Source of the DNA: Bryobacterales bacterium | Lineage (GTDB): Bacteria > Acidobacteriota > Terriglobia > Bryobacterales > Bryobacteraceae | Assembly (NCBI GenBank): GCA_020854055.1 | Contig: JADZGD010000016.1 | Location: forward strand, 1-47,474 | DNA: 47,474 bases | Direction: 5' to 3' | Shown: positions 1-7,654 of the stretch, one piece after another | Layout: each line of letters starts with the position of its first letter | Position numbering within the stretch: the first letter of the stretch is position 1 | The notes under the pieces: generated by a model | The model's database searches: none | Told to the model about the DNA's origin: nothing | Seen by the model: the letters and a program-made list of their open reading frames with translations, nothing else | Made by a program: the position numbers and the translations under genes

Positions 1-1051
1 CGCGGCCGAGAACGCGGAAACTGGCGGTGCGGTTGTCGTAGCTCCAGGCAAGTCTGGTCGGGGCCCAGGAACCGGATTGGAAACGTTTGTAGGAATTCAC
101 GGTGGGCGCGTAGAAGACCATGAATTCAGGCGCGTGCGCGATCCAACCGCCCAGGAACCAGCGGAAAAGATCGCTTGCTTCGACGGGACCAAGGCGGCAC
201 GAGCCAGGCATCAGGCTATGACCGCCGCTCCAGAGGCTGAAGTGGATGTGGCAACTGGAGCCGGCCTGGGCGGCATCGTATTTGGCCATGAAGGTGACGC
301 TGGAGCCCTGGGCATCGGCCACTTCCTTGAAGCATTGTTTCAGCAGCACATGGCGGTCGGCCATGGTGAGCGCATCCGAGTAGCGGATGTTCATCTCGTG
401 CTGGCCCTTACCCCACTCGCCCTTGGAGCACTCCACCGGAATTCCGGATGCGGCCAGGTGGCGGCGCACGGCGCCATTGATCGCCTCTTCGCGGGTGCCT
501 TGCAGGATGTGATAATCCTCCAGGTACCAGCCGGCCGATTGAAGGCCGGCGTACCCACTGGCGGCGGCCTGGCGGAAGGAGTTGGTGAACAGGTAGTATT
601 CCAGTTCGGAGCCGGCCATAATCTGATAGCCGAAAGCAGCGGCACGATCCAACTGGTGGCGCAGCATGGAGCGCGGCGCCTGCTCCACCAGGCCGGAGTG
701 ATCGCGCTCCACTAGGTCGCAGACTACCACCGCGGTCTTTTCCAGCCAGGTGGCCCGGCGTAGAGTAGCCAGATCGGGCACGACGCGGAAATCGCCGTAG
801 CCGCGCTCCCAACTGGCGACGTCGTAACCGGCCACGGGCTCCATGTTCATGTCGATGGTGAGCAGGTAGTCGCAGGCGTGGGTTCCGTGTTCGAGCGCGT
901 GCTCGAGGAAGTACTCTCCGTTCAGGCGCTTGCCGAGTTGGCGGCCGTAATGATCGGTGAAGGCAAGAAGGACGGTGTCGATCCCGCCGGACTCGACCAG
1001 GCGGGTGAGATCTGCGAGTGTGAGCATTCCGGCGGCGGGCTTTTCCGGCAT
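1..1051 (-). CDS. Glutamine synthetase-like gamma-glutamyl ligase, 3' end cut by window
   Basis: The first 350 codons of a glutamine-synthetase fold protein; the family is usually about 450 residues, so roughly the last 100 lie beyond the left edge. Visible GS signatures are SELEYYLF (148-155, metal-binding glutamates), KGQHE (215-219), SCHIHFSLW (266-274) and NSYKR (319-323). Such ligases join the gamma-carboxyl of glutamate to ammonia or an amine, using ATP. The start is the ATG at 1051, three bases after the ALDH stop, with AAAGG upstream. It is the last visible gene of a tight string that also encodes an ALDH, an Fe-ADH and a class I amidotransferase. That company suggests a gamma-glutamyl-amine (PuuA/IpuC-like) ligase rather than a nitrogen-assimilation GlnA. 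The substrate is inferred, not shown. Confidence 0.9.
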   Translation of the reverse strand, partial: MPEKPAAGMLTLADLTRLVESGGIDTVLLAFTDHYGRQLGKRLNGEYFLEHALEHGTHACDYLLTIDMNMEPVAGYDVASWERGYGDFRVVPDLATLRRATWLEKTAVVVCDLVERDHSGLVEQAPRSMLRHQLDRAAAFGYQIMAGSELEYYLFTNSFRQAAASGYAGLQSAGWYLEDYHILQGTREEAINGAVRRHLAASGIPVECSKGEWGKGQHEMNIRYSDALTMADRHVLLKQCFKEVADAQGSSVTFMAKYDAAQAGSSCHIHFSLWSGGHSLMPGSCRLGPVEASDLFRWFLGGWIAHAPEFMVFYAPTVNSYKRFQSGSWAPTRLAWSYDNRTASFRVLGR

Positions 1052-1054
1052 GGC

Positions 1055-2449
1055 TCAACCTTTCGTCCGGGTGCGGAGATGGAAGCTCTTGGGCCGCGTC
1101 AGGTAACCGAAGCCCAGGTGCGAAAGAGTGCAGCCGTGGCCGGAATCCTTGATGCCGGTCCAGGCGAGTTCGGGATCGAGATAATCGCAACGGTTCACAT
1201 AGACGGTGCCGGCGTTGGTCTGGTGGGCCAGTTGTTCGCCGCGTCCGGAATCTTCGGTCCAAATGGAGGCGGTGAGGCCGTAGGGGCTGTCATTCATCAA
1301 CTCGACGCCCTGTTGTTCGGTATCGACGGGCATGATGCCGATGACGGGGCCGAAGCTCTCCTCCCGCATCAGGTCCATGGAGTGATCGGCGTTGGCCAGC
1401 ACGGTGGGTTGGTAGAAGTAGCCAGGGCCGGAGATGCGCTTGCCGCCGGTGAGTAAAGAGGCGCCGCGTTCGATGGCCTGGGCGATCTGAGCGTCGAGAA
1501 GATCACGCGTCTTGTTCTGCGCCAGCGGGCCGATGGTGGTGGATTCGTCCAGCGGGCTGCCTACCTTGTACTTTTCCACTTCGGCCACGAAGGCATCGAC
1601 GAAGCGCTGGTAGAGGGGACGCATCACGTAGATGCGCTCGATGGCGCAGCAACTCTGGCCGGCGTTGTAAAACGCGCCGTCCACGAGGTTGGGCACGGTG
1701 AATTCGAAATTGGCGTCTTCCAGGACCAGCGCCGGATCCTTGCCTCCGAGTTCGAGACCCATGTCGATCAGTTGGGCCGAGGCCTGGCGATAGACCTGCC
1801 GCCCGCCTTCGACCGAGCCGGTGAAGGAGACGAAATCGACCGCGCGCGACTGGATGAGACGGGAAACCGCGTCGTGCGTGATGTGGACCGAGGCCAGCAG
1901 GCCGGGCGGGAGCGCGGCGGCGGCGAAGGCTTCGGCAAAGGCATCGCCGCACAGCGGCGTCAGCCGGGAGTGCTTCAGCAGGACGGCGTTGCCCGCAAGC
2001 AGCGCCGGCACCACTACGTTGACGGCAATCAGCAACGGGTAGTTCCAGGCCGGGATGTCGAGCACGATGCCAAGCGGTTCATGGCGAATGAAGCGGTGAA
2101 AGCCCTCCCTGGCGGGTTGCACATCGTCGGCCAGCGCCGCGGGCGCCAGACGGATCATGGCGCGGGCGCGGTCGAGCATGGTATTCACTTCGCCGCGCGC
2201 CTGCGCCAGCGGCTTGCCCATCTGCAGGGTGATGTCGCGCGCCACCGATTCTTTCATCCCCTCGAAGCGGGCCACGAACTCCTGGCAGATGGCCGCCCGC
2301 GTGGAGACGGGCACGTCGCGCCACTGGCGCTGGGCGGCGCGCATATGCGCGAGGAGCGCGTCCATCTGTGCATCGGACCGCGGTTCGATGGAGCGGAAGA
2401 CCTCCCCGGTGGCGGGGTTTACCAGGTTCCAGGCGGATGGTTGTGACAC
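1055..2449 (-). CDS. NAD(P)-dependent aldehyde dehydrogenase
   Basis: A 464-residue ALDH-superfamily enzyme that oxidises an aldehyde to the acid. Key elements are AWNYP (134-138, with the conserved Asn), FTGS (209-212) in the cofactor site, the general base Glu in LELGG (E233) and the catalytic cysteine in GQSC (C267). I chose the GTG at 2449: it is preceded by GGGAG about six bases upstream and begins at the expected NPATGEV N-terminal strand. A longer reading to 2614 would overlap the upstream ADH by about 150 bases and adds no recognisable sequence. It lies 13 bases after the ADH stop and three bases before the GS-like gene. It probably converts the aldehyde made by the adjacent ADH into a gamma-glutamylated acid, by analogy with PuuC. 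Confidence 0.93.
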   Translation of the reverse strand: MSQPSAWNLVNPATGEVFRSIEPRSDAQMDALLAHMRAAQRQWRDVPVSTRAAICQEFVARFEGMKESVARDITLQMGKPLAQARGEVNTMLDRARAMIRLAPAALADDVQPAREGFHRFIRHEPLGIVLDIPAWNYPLLIAVNVVVPALLAGNAVLLKHSRLTPLCGDAFAEAFAAAALPPGLLASVHITHDAVSRLIQSRAVDFVSFTGSVEGGRQVYRQASAQLIDMGLELGGKDPALVLEDANFEFTVPNLVDGAFYNAGQSCCAIERIYVMRPLYQRFVDAFVAEVEKYKVGSPLDESTTIGPLAQNKTRDLLDAQIAQAIERGASLLTGGKRISGPGYFYQPTVLANADHSMDLMREESFGPVIGIMPVDTEQQGVELMNDSPYGLTASIWTEDSGRGEQLAHQTNAGTVYVNRCDYLDPELAWTGIKDSGHGCTLSHLGFGYLTRPKSFHLRTRTKG

Positions 2450-2462
2450 TTGAGTTCTCCCG

Positions 2463-3617
2463 TTACCAGCTTTGCTCATAGAGCGCCAGCAGGTCCTGCT
2501 GCGTACAGGGGCGTACGTTGGTCCTGTGGCAGGAATCTTCAAACGCCTGCCGCGAGAGGCTTTCCAGACTTTCGCGGGGGATTCCGTGGTTGCGTAAACC
2601 GGCGGTGATGCCAAGGCGCGCGATCATTTTCTCCACCCCGTTGACGGCCAGCAGAGAGTCTGCCGGGGCGCCGAGCATGGTGGCGACACGGGCATAGTGC
2701 TGCCGGGCCACGGGTTCACAGAAGCGCATGACAGCGGGCAGGCAGAGCGCGTTGGCGAGGCCGTGGTTCATCCCAAAGACGGTGGAAAGCGGATGCGCCA
2801 GCGAGTGCGTGGCGCCCAGATCCTTCTGAAACGCGATGGCGCCCATGGTGGCGGCTACCTGCATGTTGCCGCGAGCTTCGATGTCGGCGCCGTTGGTTAC
2901 CGCACGCTCCAGATAGCGGATGATCAACTCCAATCCATGGATGGCGATGGCGTCGCACAAGGGATGGAAGGTGGGACAGGTGAGCGATTCCAGGCAATGC
3001 GTGAAGGCATCCATGCCGGTGGCGGCGGTGAGGGCGGGCGGCAGCGTGACGGTCAACTCGGGATCGAGGATGGCGCGCTGGGGCATCATCCACGGACTGA
3101 AGATGATGATCTTGCGGCCGAGCGCGCGCGAAGTGATCACCGAGGAGCGGCCGACCTCGCTGCCGGTTCCGGCAGTGGTCGGAATGGCGATCGTCGGATG
3201 GTAAGGACCGTTGATGCGATCCATGCCGCCGGCCTGAGCCTCGAGTTCAGCCAGCGGGCCCTGGTGGCGGGCCATCACGGGAACGGCCTTGGCTACGTCG
3301 AGCGAACTGCCGCCGCCGAGACCGACCACACCGTCGCAACCGGCGTCGCGATAGAGCGCGGCGGATTGCAGCAGGTCGTCTTCGACGGGATTACCGTGCA
3401 CCTTGCCGAAGATTTCAAAGGCTATGCCGGCGCTTTGCAATACGCCTGCGACTCTATCGAATACCCTGGTGGCGCGGACGCCCGGATCGGTGACGATGAG
3501 CGGCTTACGGACGCCGGTTTCGGTGAAACAGAGAGGCAGGCGGTCGATAGCGCCGCAGCCAAACAGGATGCGGGTAGGAAAGGAGAATGTAGTGATTTCG
3601 TCAAACATGGTTTTCAC
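2463..3617 (-). CDS. Iron-containing alcohol dehydrogenase (group III)
   Basis: A 384-residue Fe-ADH (FucO/dehydroquinate synthase-like fold). The nucleotide-binding GGGSSLD is at 101-107 and TTAGTGSEV at 147-155. The metal ligands expected for the family are present: D203 and H207 in GMDAFTH, H271 in the THSLAH segment and H285 in MNHG. It oxidises a primary alcohol to an aldehyde, or the reverse, with NAD(P). The start may be the GTG at 3617, which overlaps the preceding TGA as GTGA, or the ATG three codons later at 3608. It sits between the amidotransferase and the ALDH, so the alcohol to aldehyde to acid steps are encoded side by side. In the classical Puu pathway this position belongs to an amine oxidase, which is the unusual point here. 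Confidence 0.92.
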   Translation of the reverse strand: MKTMFDEITTFSFPTRILFGCGAIDRLPLCFTETGVRKPLIVTDPGVRATRVFDRVAGVLQSAGIAFEIFGKVHGNPVEDDLLQSAALYRDAGCDGVVGLGGGSSLDVAKAVPVMARHQGPLAELEAQAGGMDRINGPYHPTIAIPTTAGTGSEVGRSSVITSRALGRKIIIFSPWMMPQRAILDPELTVTLPPALTAATGMDAFTHCLESLTCPTFHPLCDAIAIHGLELIIRYLERAVTNGADIEARGNMQVAATMGAIAFQKDLGATHSLAHPLSTVFGMNHGLANALCLPAVMRFCEPVARQHYARVATMLGAPADSLLAVNGVEKMIARLGITAGLRNHGIPRESLESLSRQAFEDSCHRTNVRPCTQQDLLALYEQSW

Positions 3618-4465
3618 TCGCCCGTGGAACGCTTGAGTATGACGTGATCAATCCAGTTGCGAAACTCGGCCTGGCGCACCTCGGGAGCGAGCACGTCGTC
3701 GTCGATATCCAGGCGCCAGCGCAGGTCCTTGCGATGGGGTTCGCTGTGCAGGGCCTCCAGGTCGGCGACGTAAGCCTCCAGGTCTTCCTTTGTACGGAAG
3801 AACTGCGCGTCGAGCAACTTGTGGGCACGGGCCTGAACCAGCCGGGCCATTTCGTGCAGGTCGTATTCGGGATGATATTGAGTGCCCCAGAAGACGCCCT
3901 TTCCATGCCGGACCGCAATCGCCTGGACGTGAGTAAAATCGTTTCCGGCTAACAGCACCGCTCCCGGCGGCAGGCTGGTGATCTCGTCCAAGTGACTTAT
4001 GTAGCCGTTGAAGACCGGTGGCTTGCCCTGCATCATGGGATGTTCGAGGCCGGCGGTGGTAAGGCGGATCTTGCGCGCCAGGCCCATTTCCCTGCCTTTC
4101 GGATTCTTTTTGACGGTGCCGCCGGCGGCGACGGCAGCCATCTGCACTCCCCAGCAACTGCCGAAGGCGGGGGTGCCCACTTCGTAGCCCTTCCGCGCGT
4201 ACTCGATCTGGCGGGTCACGCGGCGGTCATCGTCGTAGATGGTGAGATTGCAGCCGGGCCAGAGCGTGCCGGCGTAATTTTCCGGGCCCTGTCCTTCGGG
4301 CGGCTCCGGGTTATCACTGGGATACCAGTAACGAAATTCGGCATCGGGCAGGTGGGCCTTCAGCATTTCCGCATAAAGAAGCGAGGCGTATTTCATGCCG
4401 ACAGCGTCGAATTCGAGCCGGCTCTCCTCGGGGTATCCATCGACAATCAAAAATCGTAGTGCCAT
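3614..4465 (-). CDS. Class I glutamine amidotransferase-like hydrolase
   Basis: A 283-residue single-domain class I GATase (GMP-synthase amidotransferase-like). The nucleophile elbow is GSCWG with C104; the histidine and glutamate of the triad are in TQYHPEY (H198, E200). There is no synthetase domain, so it is a stand-alone amidohydrolase or gamma-glutamyl hydrolase. In a cluster with a GS-like ligase and an ALDH, the natural parallel is PuuD, which removes glutamate from a gamma-glutamyl acid; that role is inferred. The C-terminal ~75 residues beyond the catalytic core are charged and not recognised. The ATG at 4465 follows the HAD stop by four bases, and the stop codon overlaps the GTG of the ADH. 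Alternatives are an amidotransferase partner for an unseen enzyme or a YchF/TrpG-like paralog. Confidence 0.88.
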   Translation of the reverse strand: MALRFLIVDGYPEESRLEFDAVGMKYASLLYAEMLKAHLPDAEFRYWYPSDNPEPPEGQGPENYAGTLWPGCNLTIYDDDRRVTRQIEYARKGYEVGTPAFGSCWGVQMAAVAAGGTVKKNPKGREMGLARKIRLTTAGLEHPMMQGKPPVFNGYISHLDEITSLPPGAVLLAGNDFTHVQAIAVRHGKGVFWGTQYHPEYDLHEMARLVQARAHKLLDAQFFRTKEDLEAYVADLEALHSEPHRKDLRWRLDIDDDVLAPEVRQAEFRNWIDHVILKRSTGE

Positions 4466-4469
4466 AAGC

Positions 4470-5237
4470 CTATTTACTCACCTTGTCTAAAGAATCAATA
4501 ATGTCGGGCAACTGGCGATAGTCGCTGCAGACGGCGTCGGCGGCGGTGGACGCGGTGGAGCCGCGGTCGATGGCGGCGGTCAGCAGCACGGCACGCGCGC
4601 CGGCAGCCTTGGGGCCGGCGACATCGTTCGATTCGCGATCGCCGACGTGGACCATCTCTTCCACGCCGCATCCGGCCAACTGGGCGATACGGTGAAAAAC
4701 GATCGGAGCGGGCTTGGAGCAGCCGGCCTCGTCGGAGAAAACGAAAGCCGAGAAGTGATGGAGCAGGCCGTAGCCTTTGAGCAGTTCGCGCAGGACGCGG
4801 CCGGGCGAGAAGATGGCGTCGGAGACGACCACCAGGCGGTAGCGGGAGGCAAGCGCGGCGAGCGCCGCTTCGACGCCCGGCACCAGATCCGGGCGAACAT
4901 CGAGCTCCATCTCTTCATGCAGCCGGACCAGCTCGGCAAACTCTTCGGCCGGGAGCGTGCGCTTCATTCCCGCAAGCAAGACATTCAAACGGGTGGCCAC
5001 CGTCCAGGTGGCGTTTTGATGGTGCCAGACGTGGCGAAACGCGGCGTCAACGACATCATAGGCCGTGTCCACCTGGGCGCGGCCGACGGGCTGGTGACGG
5101 CCGAGAAAGAGGCGCACCAGTTCGCGCCGCGCCACCGGCTTGGGGGCGAGCCCCATGCGGGCGCGCTTCGGCTCATCGGAATCGTCGATGAACACGGTAT
5201 CCCACAGATCAAACGAGACTGCGCGAACAGGCGCCAT
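4470..5237 (-). CDS. HAD-superfamily hydrolase (phosphatase-like)
   Basis: A 255-residue haloacid-dehalogenase-fold hydrolase with all four motifs: DLWDT (D10 nucleophile, D13), VVVSD (S139), CSKP (K175) and GDRESND (D200, D205). A helical cap lies at about 25-115. An Asp two or three residues after the nucleophile is typical of phosphatases rather than dehalogenases, so I favour removal of phosphate from a small organic ester. The ATG at 5237 has a strong AGGAGG ribosome site five bases upstream, the best SD in this operon. It lies eight bases after the transporter stop and four before the amidotransferase. Beside an organophosphate-type MFS transporter it may dephosphorylate the imported compound. 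A housekeeping phosphoglycolate-type repair role cannot be excluded. Confidence 0.88.
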   Translation of the reverse strand: MAPVRAVSFDLWDTVFIDDSDEPKRARMGLAPKPVARRELVRLFLGRHQPVGRAQVDTAYDVVDAAFRHVWHHQNATWTVATRLNVLLAGMKRTLPAEEFAELVRLHEEMELDVRPDLVPGVEAALAALASRYRLVVVSDAIFSPGRVLRELLKGYGLLHHFSAFVFSDEAGCSKPAPIVFHRIAQLAGCGVEEMVHVGDRESNDVAGPKAAGARAVLLTAAIDRGSTASTAADAVCSDYRQLPDIIDSLDKVSK

Positions 5238-5245
5238 TCATCCTC

Positions 5246-6535
5246 CTAAATATTTGCTTTACCCTGGCGCGCGCGCACCCAGAGCAGAAACATGACTGCG
5301 GTTCCCGCCGCCGCCACCCAGACCAGCACTTGAAAAATGGGCGTCAGATCCTGACCGGCATGAGTGTACATCCGGCCGATGATCTCTTCCTGGAAGATGG
5401 GGCCGATGGAGCCCATTCCGTTGATGATGCCGGCGGCGGCGAGGGCTCCGCGGCGCGACCCGACGTCGATGGCTCCGGCGCCCGAGAGTAGCGAATCGGG
5501 ACCGAACAGCATCAGTCCGGCGAGTGCCATGGCCAGGGTGAAGAATACCACGCTGCCCGCTCCGAGCGTGGACATCAGGACAAACGACAAGGTCATCATG
5601 GCCAGCATGGCGAAGCAGAGGAAAGCGCGCCGGCCGTGAAACAGCTTGTCGGAAACAAAGCCGGAGAGCATTACGCTGAGGAAGCCCGCCACTTCGAAAA
5701 CCGTGGAGAGGTAGCCGGCCTTATCGCCAGTGAGGCCGAAGTTCTGGCGCAGGAAGAACGGCGCCCAACTCCACAGCGCATAGCGAAGGAACTTGATGCT
5801 GAAGTAGATGCTCCCCATGATCAGAATGGTGATGGTGGTGTTGAGCGTCCAGCCGAGACCTTCCTTGCCTGCTATCGTTTGCTTTGCCGCAACAGACGGC
5901 TCCTCTTCGGGCTCGAGAGGCTGCAAGCCGGCTTTTTCCGGACGGTCGGGATGGAGTAGGACGACCACCAGCCAGATGCCGAGAAGCAAAATGGCGGAGC
6001 CGAAATAAGACCAGCGCCAACCGGCGCGGCCCAGCAGCCAGGCGGCCCAGGCGGTGGCCAGGAATGAACCGGCCTGGTAACAGGTAGACCAGACGCCAAG
6101 CACGCTTCCCCGCTGGTCACGCCGGAACCAGTACGCCAGGCTACCGATGCAGCCGGGCCATCCGGTGCCCTGCGCCATACCGTTCAGGGCGAGGAAAAGC
6201 ATCAGGGTCCAATAACCGTTCGCGGCGCCGAACGCGAGGTTACAGATGACGGAGATTACGATGCCCAGAAGTAGTAGCAGGCGGGGTCCGAGTTTGCGGC
6301 CGAAATAGGCGCTGGAGAACTGGCCCACGGCATAGGCAGCCAGAAAGACGGTGCCCAGATCTCCCAGTTGCGCCGCCGAGAGGTGGAGCGATCCGGCCAT
6401 ATCGGCTTTCACTACATAGAACGGTTTCCGGCAGAAGTAGTATCCGGCATAGGCGAGCCAGGTAGCGGAAAAGATGCGAACCTGCCAGGGGCGGTAGGCT
6501 TTATCGAGCGCCTCGGCGGCAGCGGAACGAGTCAT
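5246..6535 (-). CDS. MFS transporter, organophosphate:phosphate antiporter-like (GlpT/UhpT type)
   Basis: A roughly 429-residue, 12-helix major-facilitator protein. The first helix region WLAYAGYYFCRKPF and the GTGWPGC segment of helix 4 are typical of the OPA branch (glycerol-3-phosphate, hexose-phosphate and phosphonate ester carriers). A central hydrophilic loop rich in Glu and Pro separates two six-helix halves. I start it at the ATG at 6535, 46 bases after the LacI-type gene; a longer reading to a TTG at 6628 would overlap that gene and gives a basic, unconserved leader. It is probably the uptake system for the operon's substrate in the inner membrane. Family membership is fairly clear, but the transported compound is inferred only from the neighbouring phosphatase-like gene. 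Confidence 0.85.
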   Translation of the reverse strand: MTRSAAAEALDKAYRPWQVRIFSATWLAYAGYYFCRKPFYVVKADMAGSLHLSAAQLGDLGTVFLAAYAVGQFSSAYFGRKLGPRLLLLLGIVISVICNLAFGAANGYWTLMLFLALNGMAQGTGWPGCIGSLAYWFRRDQRGSVLGVWSTCYQAGSFLATAWAAWLLGRAGWRWSYFGSAILLLGIWLVVVLLHPDRPEKAGLQPLEPEEEPSVAAKQTIAGKEGLGWTLNTTITILIMGSIYFSIKFLRYALWSWAPFFLRQNFGLTGDKAGYLSTVFEVAGFLSVMLSGFVSDKLFHGRRAFLCFAMLAMMTLSFVLMSTLGAGSVVFFTLAMALAGLMLFGPDSLLSGAGAIDVGSRRGALAAAGIINGMGSIGPIFQEEIIGRMYTHAGQDLTPIFQVLVWVAAAGTAVMFLLWVRARQGKANI

Positions 6536-6581
6536 TGGCGCTGCCGGCTGTTTGCGGCGCGGAAGCACCTGGGCGCGGACT

Positions 6582-7613
6582 TCACTTGCGTTTTTCCTTC
6601 CGTACCGCTTGAGTCGACTCGCGGACAACCAATTGGGAACTCAGGCGAACACCGATTTGCACGATGGGAGGGCGATGCCGGATAAGATCCATCAACAACC
6701 GCGTGCCGAGAGCGAGCATATCGTACCAGGGGAATTCGACCGCGGTGAGCGGCGGGTCGGCGAAGGCGGTCTCGCTGGTGCCATCGATGGAGACAACGGC
6801 TACGTCGCGCGGCACCTTTTTCTTTAGATCGCGCAGGGCCTTGAGGCAGCCTAGCGAGGCGCGATCCCCTGTCACGATGAGCGCGTCGGGCGGTTTGGCC
6901 ATCTGCATCATGGCGCGCGTCGCGCGGTAACCGTCTTCGGGCGTGAGCTCGATTTCGGAGACGTGTTCGGTGACGCCGTCTGAAGCCGACATCAGTTTGT
7001 GGAAGCCCTGGAGGTACAGGCGGTGGCTGACGTACCGCTCGCTGCCGAGCAGCAGGCCGATGCGGCGGTGGCCGCTGGCAAGCAGATGTTCGGTGGCCAA
7101 CACGCCGGCGTGTAAATGATCCGGCCCGATGTAGTTGAGCGGCGTGTCGGGAAGCAACCGGTTCACGACCAGAAATGGTATGCCCTGCCGGCGGAAGATT
7201 TCAGAATCGCCCAGTTCATCGCGGGTACGAAACAGCAGCACGCCGGCGAAATCGCCCCGGCGGATCATTTCGTCTTCCACCTTTGCGCCCGGCACCGGGT
7301 TGAAGGAACCGGCCATGGCGGCGTAATTGGATGCGGCGGCCACATCGTTGATGGCCTTCAGCCCTTCTTCGGTGAAGTGTGTGCGGACACCCCAGGGTTC
7401 GGCGGCCGCGGGCATGAGCAGGCCGATCAGGCGGCTGCTTCCGGAATGGTGAGCGACCACGCCGGGAACGTAGTTGAGCTCACGGACGGCGTTGAGCACT
7501 TTGCGGCGCGTACCTTCGTTTACGCCGGACGCGCCGCTCAACACCCGCGAAATGGTGCTGACGGAGACGCCCACCTTTCGCGCGACATCCTGCAAGGTCA
7601 GCTTAGTGGCCAT
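6582..7613 (-). CDS. LacI-family transcriptional regulator
   Basis: A 343-residue regulator. The first 55 residues are a classical LacI helix-turn-helix plus hinge (LQDVARKVGVSVSTISRVL, then the NYVP segment). The rest is a periplasmic-binding-protein-like effector domain, with the recurrent VTGDR and SIDGT elements near 245-280. It binds operator DNA as a dimer and responds to a small ligand, usually a sugar or nucleoside. It is the first gene before the transporter-to-ligase string and is co-oriented with it, so local autoregulated control is likely. The A/T-rich stretch at 7614-7640, just upstream, carries TTG and CAA half-sites around an AT core but no clear 14-16 base LacI palindrome. 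No strong SD is visible before the ATG at 7613. Confidence 0.93.
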   Translation of the reverse strand: MATKLTLQDVARKVGVSVSTISRVLSGASGVNEGTRRKVLNAVRELNYVPGVVAHHSGSSRLIGLLMPAAAEPWGVRTHFTEEGLKAINDVAAASNYAAMAGSFNPVPGAKVEDEMIRRGDFAGVLLFRTRDELGDSEIFRRQGIPFLVVNRLLPDTPLNYIGPDHLHAGVLATEHLLASGHRRIGLLLGSERYVSHRLYLQGFHKLMSASDGVTEHVSEIELTPEDGYRATRAMMQMAKPPDALIVTGDRASLGCLKALRDLKKKVPRDVAVVSIDGTSETAFADPPLTAVEFPWYDMLALGTRLLMDLIRHRPPIVQIGVRLSSQLVVRESTQAVRKEKRK

Positions 7614-7654
7614 CGCAATTTTTTTGCAATATTATCAACGATGGTCCGCGCCCG

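Noticed and set aside
408..1262. 284-codon open frame overlapping the GS-like and ALDH genes
   Set aside because: It is an off-frame reading across two clear enzyme genes. Its Arg/Pro-rich composition is typical of a high-GC shadow frame.
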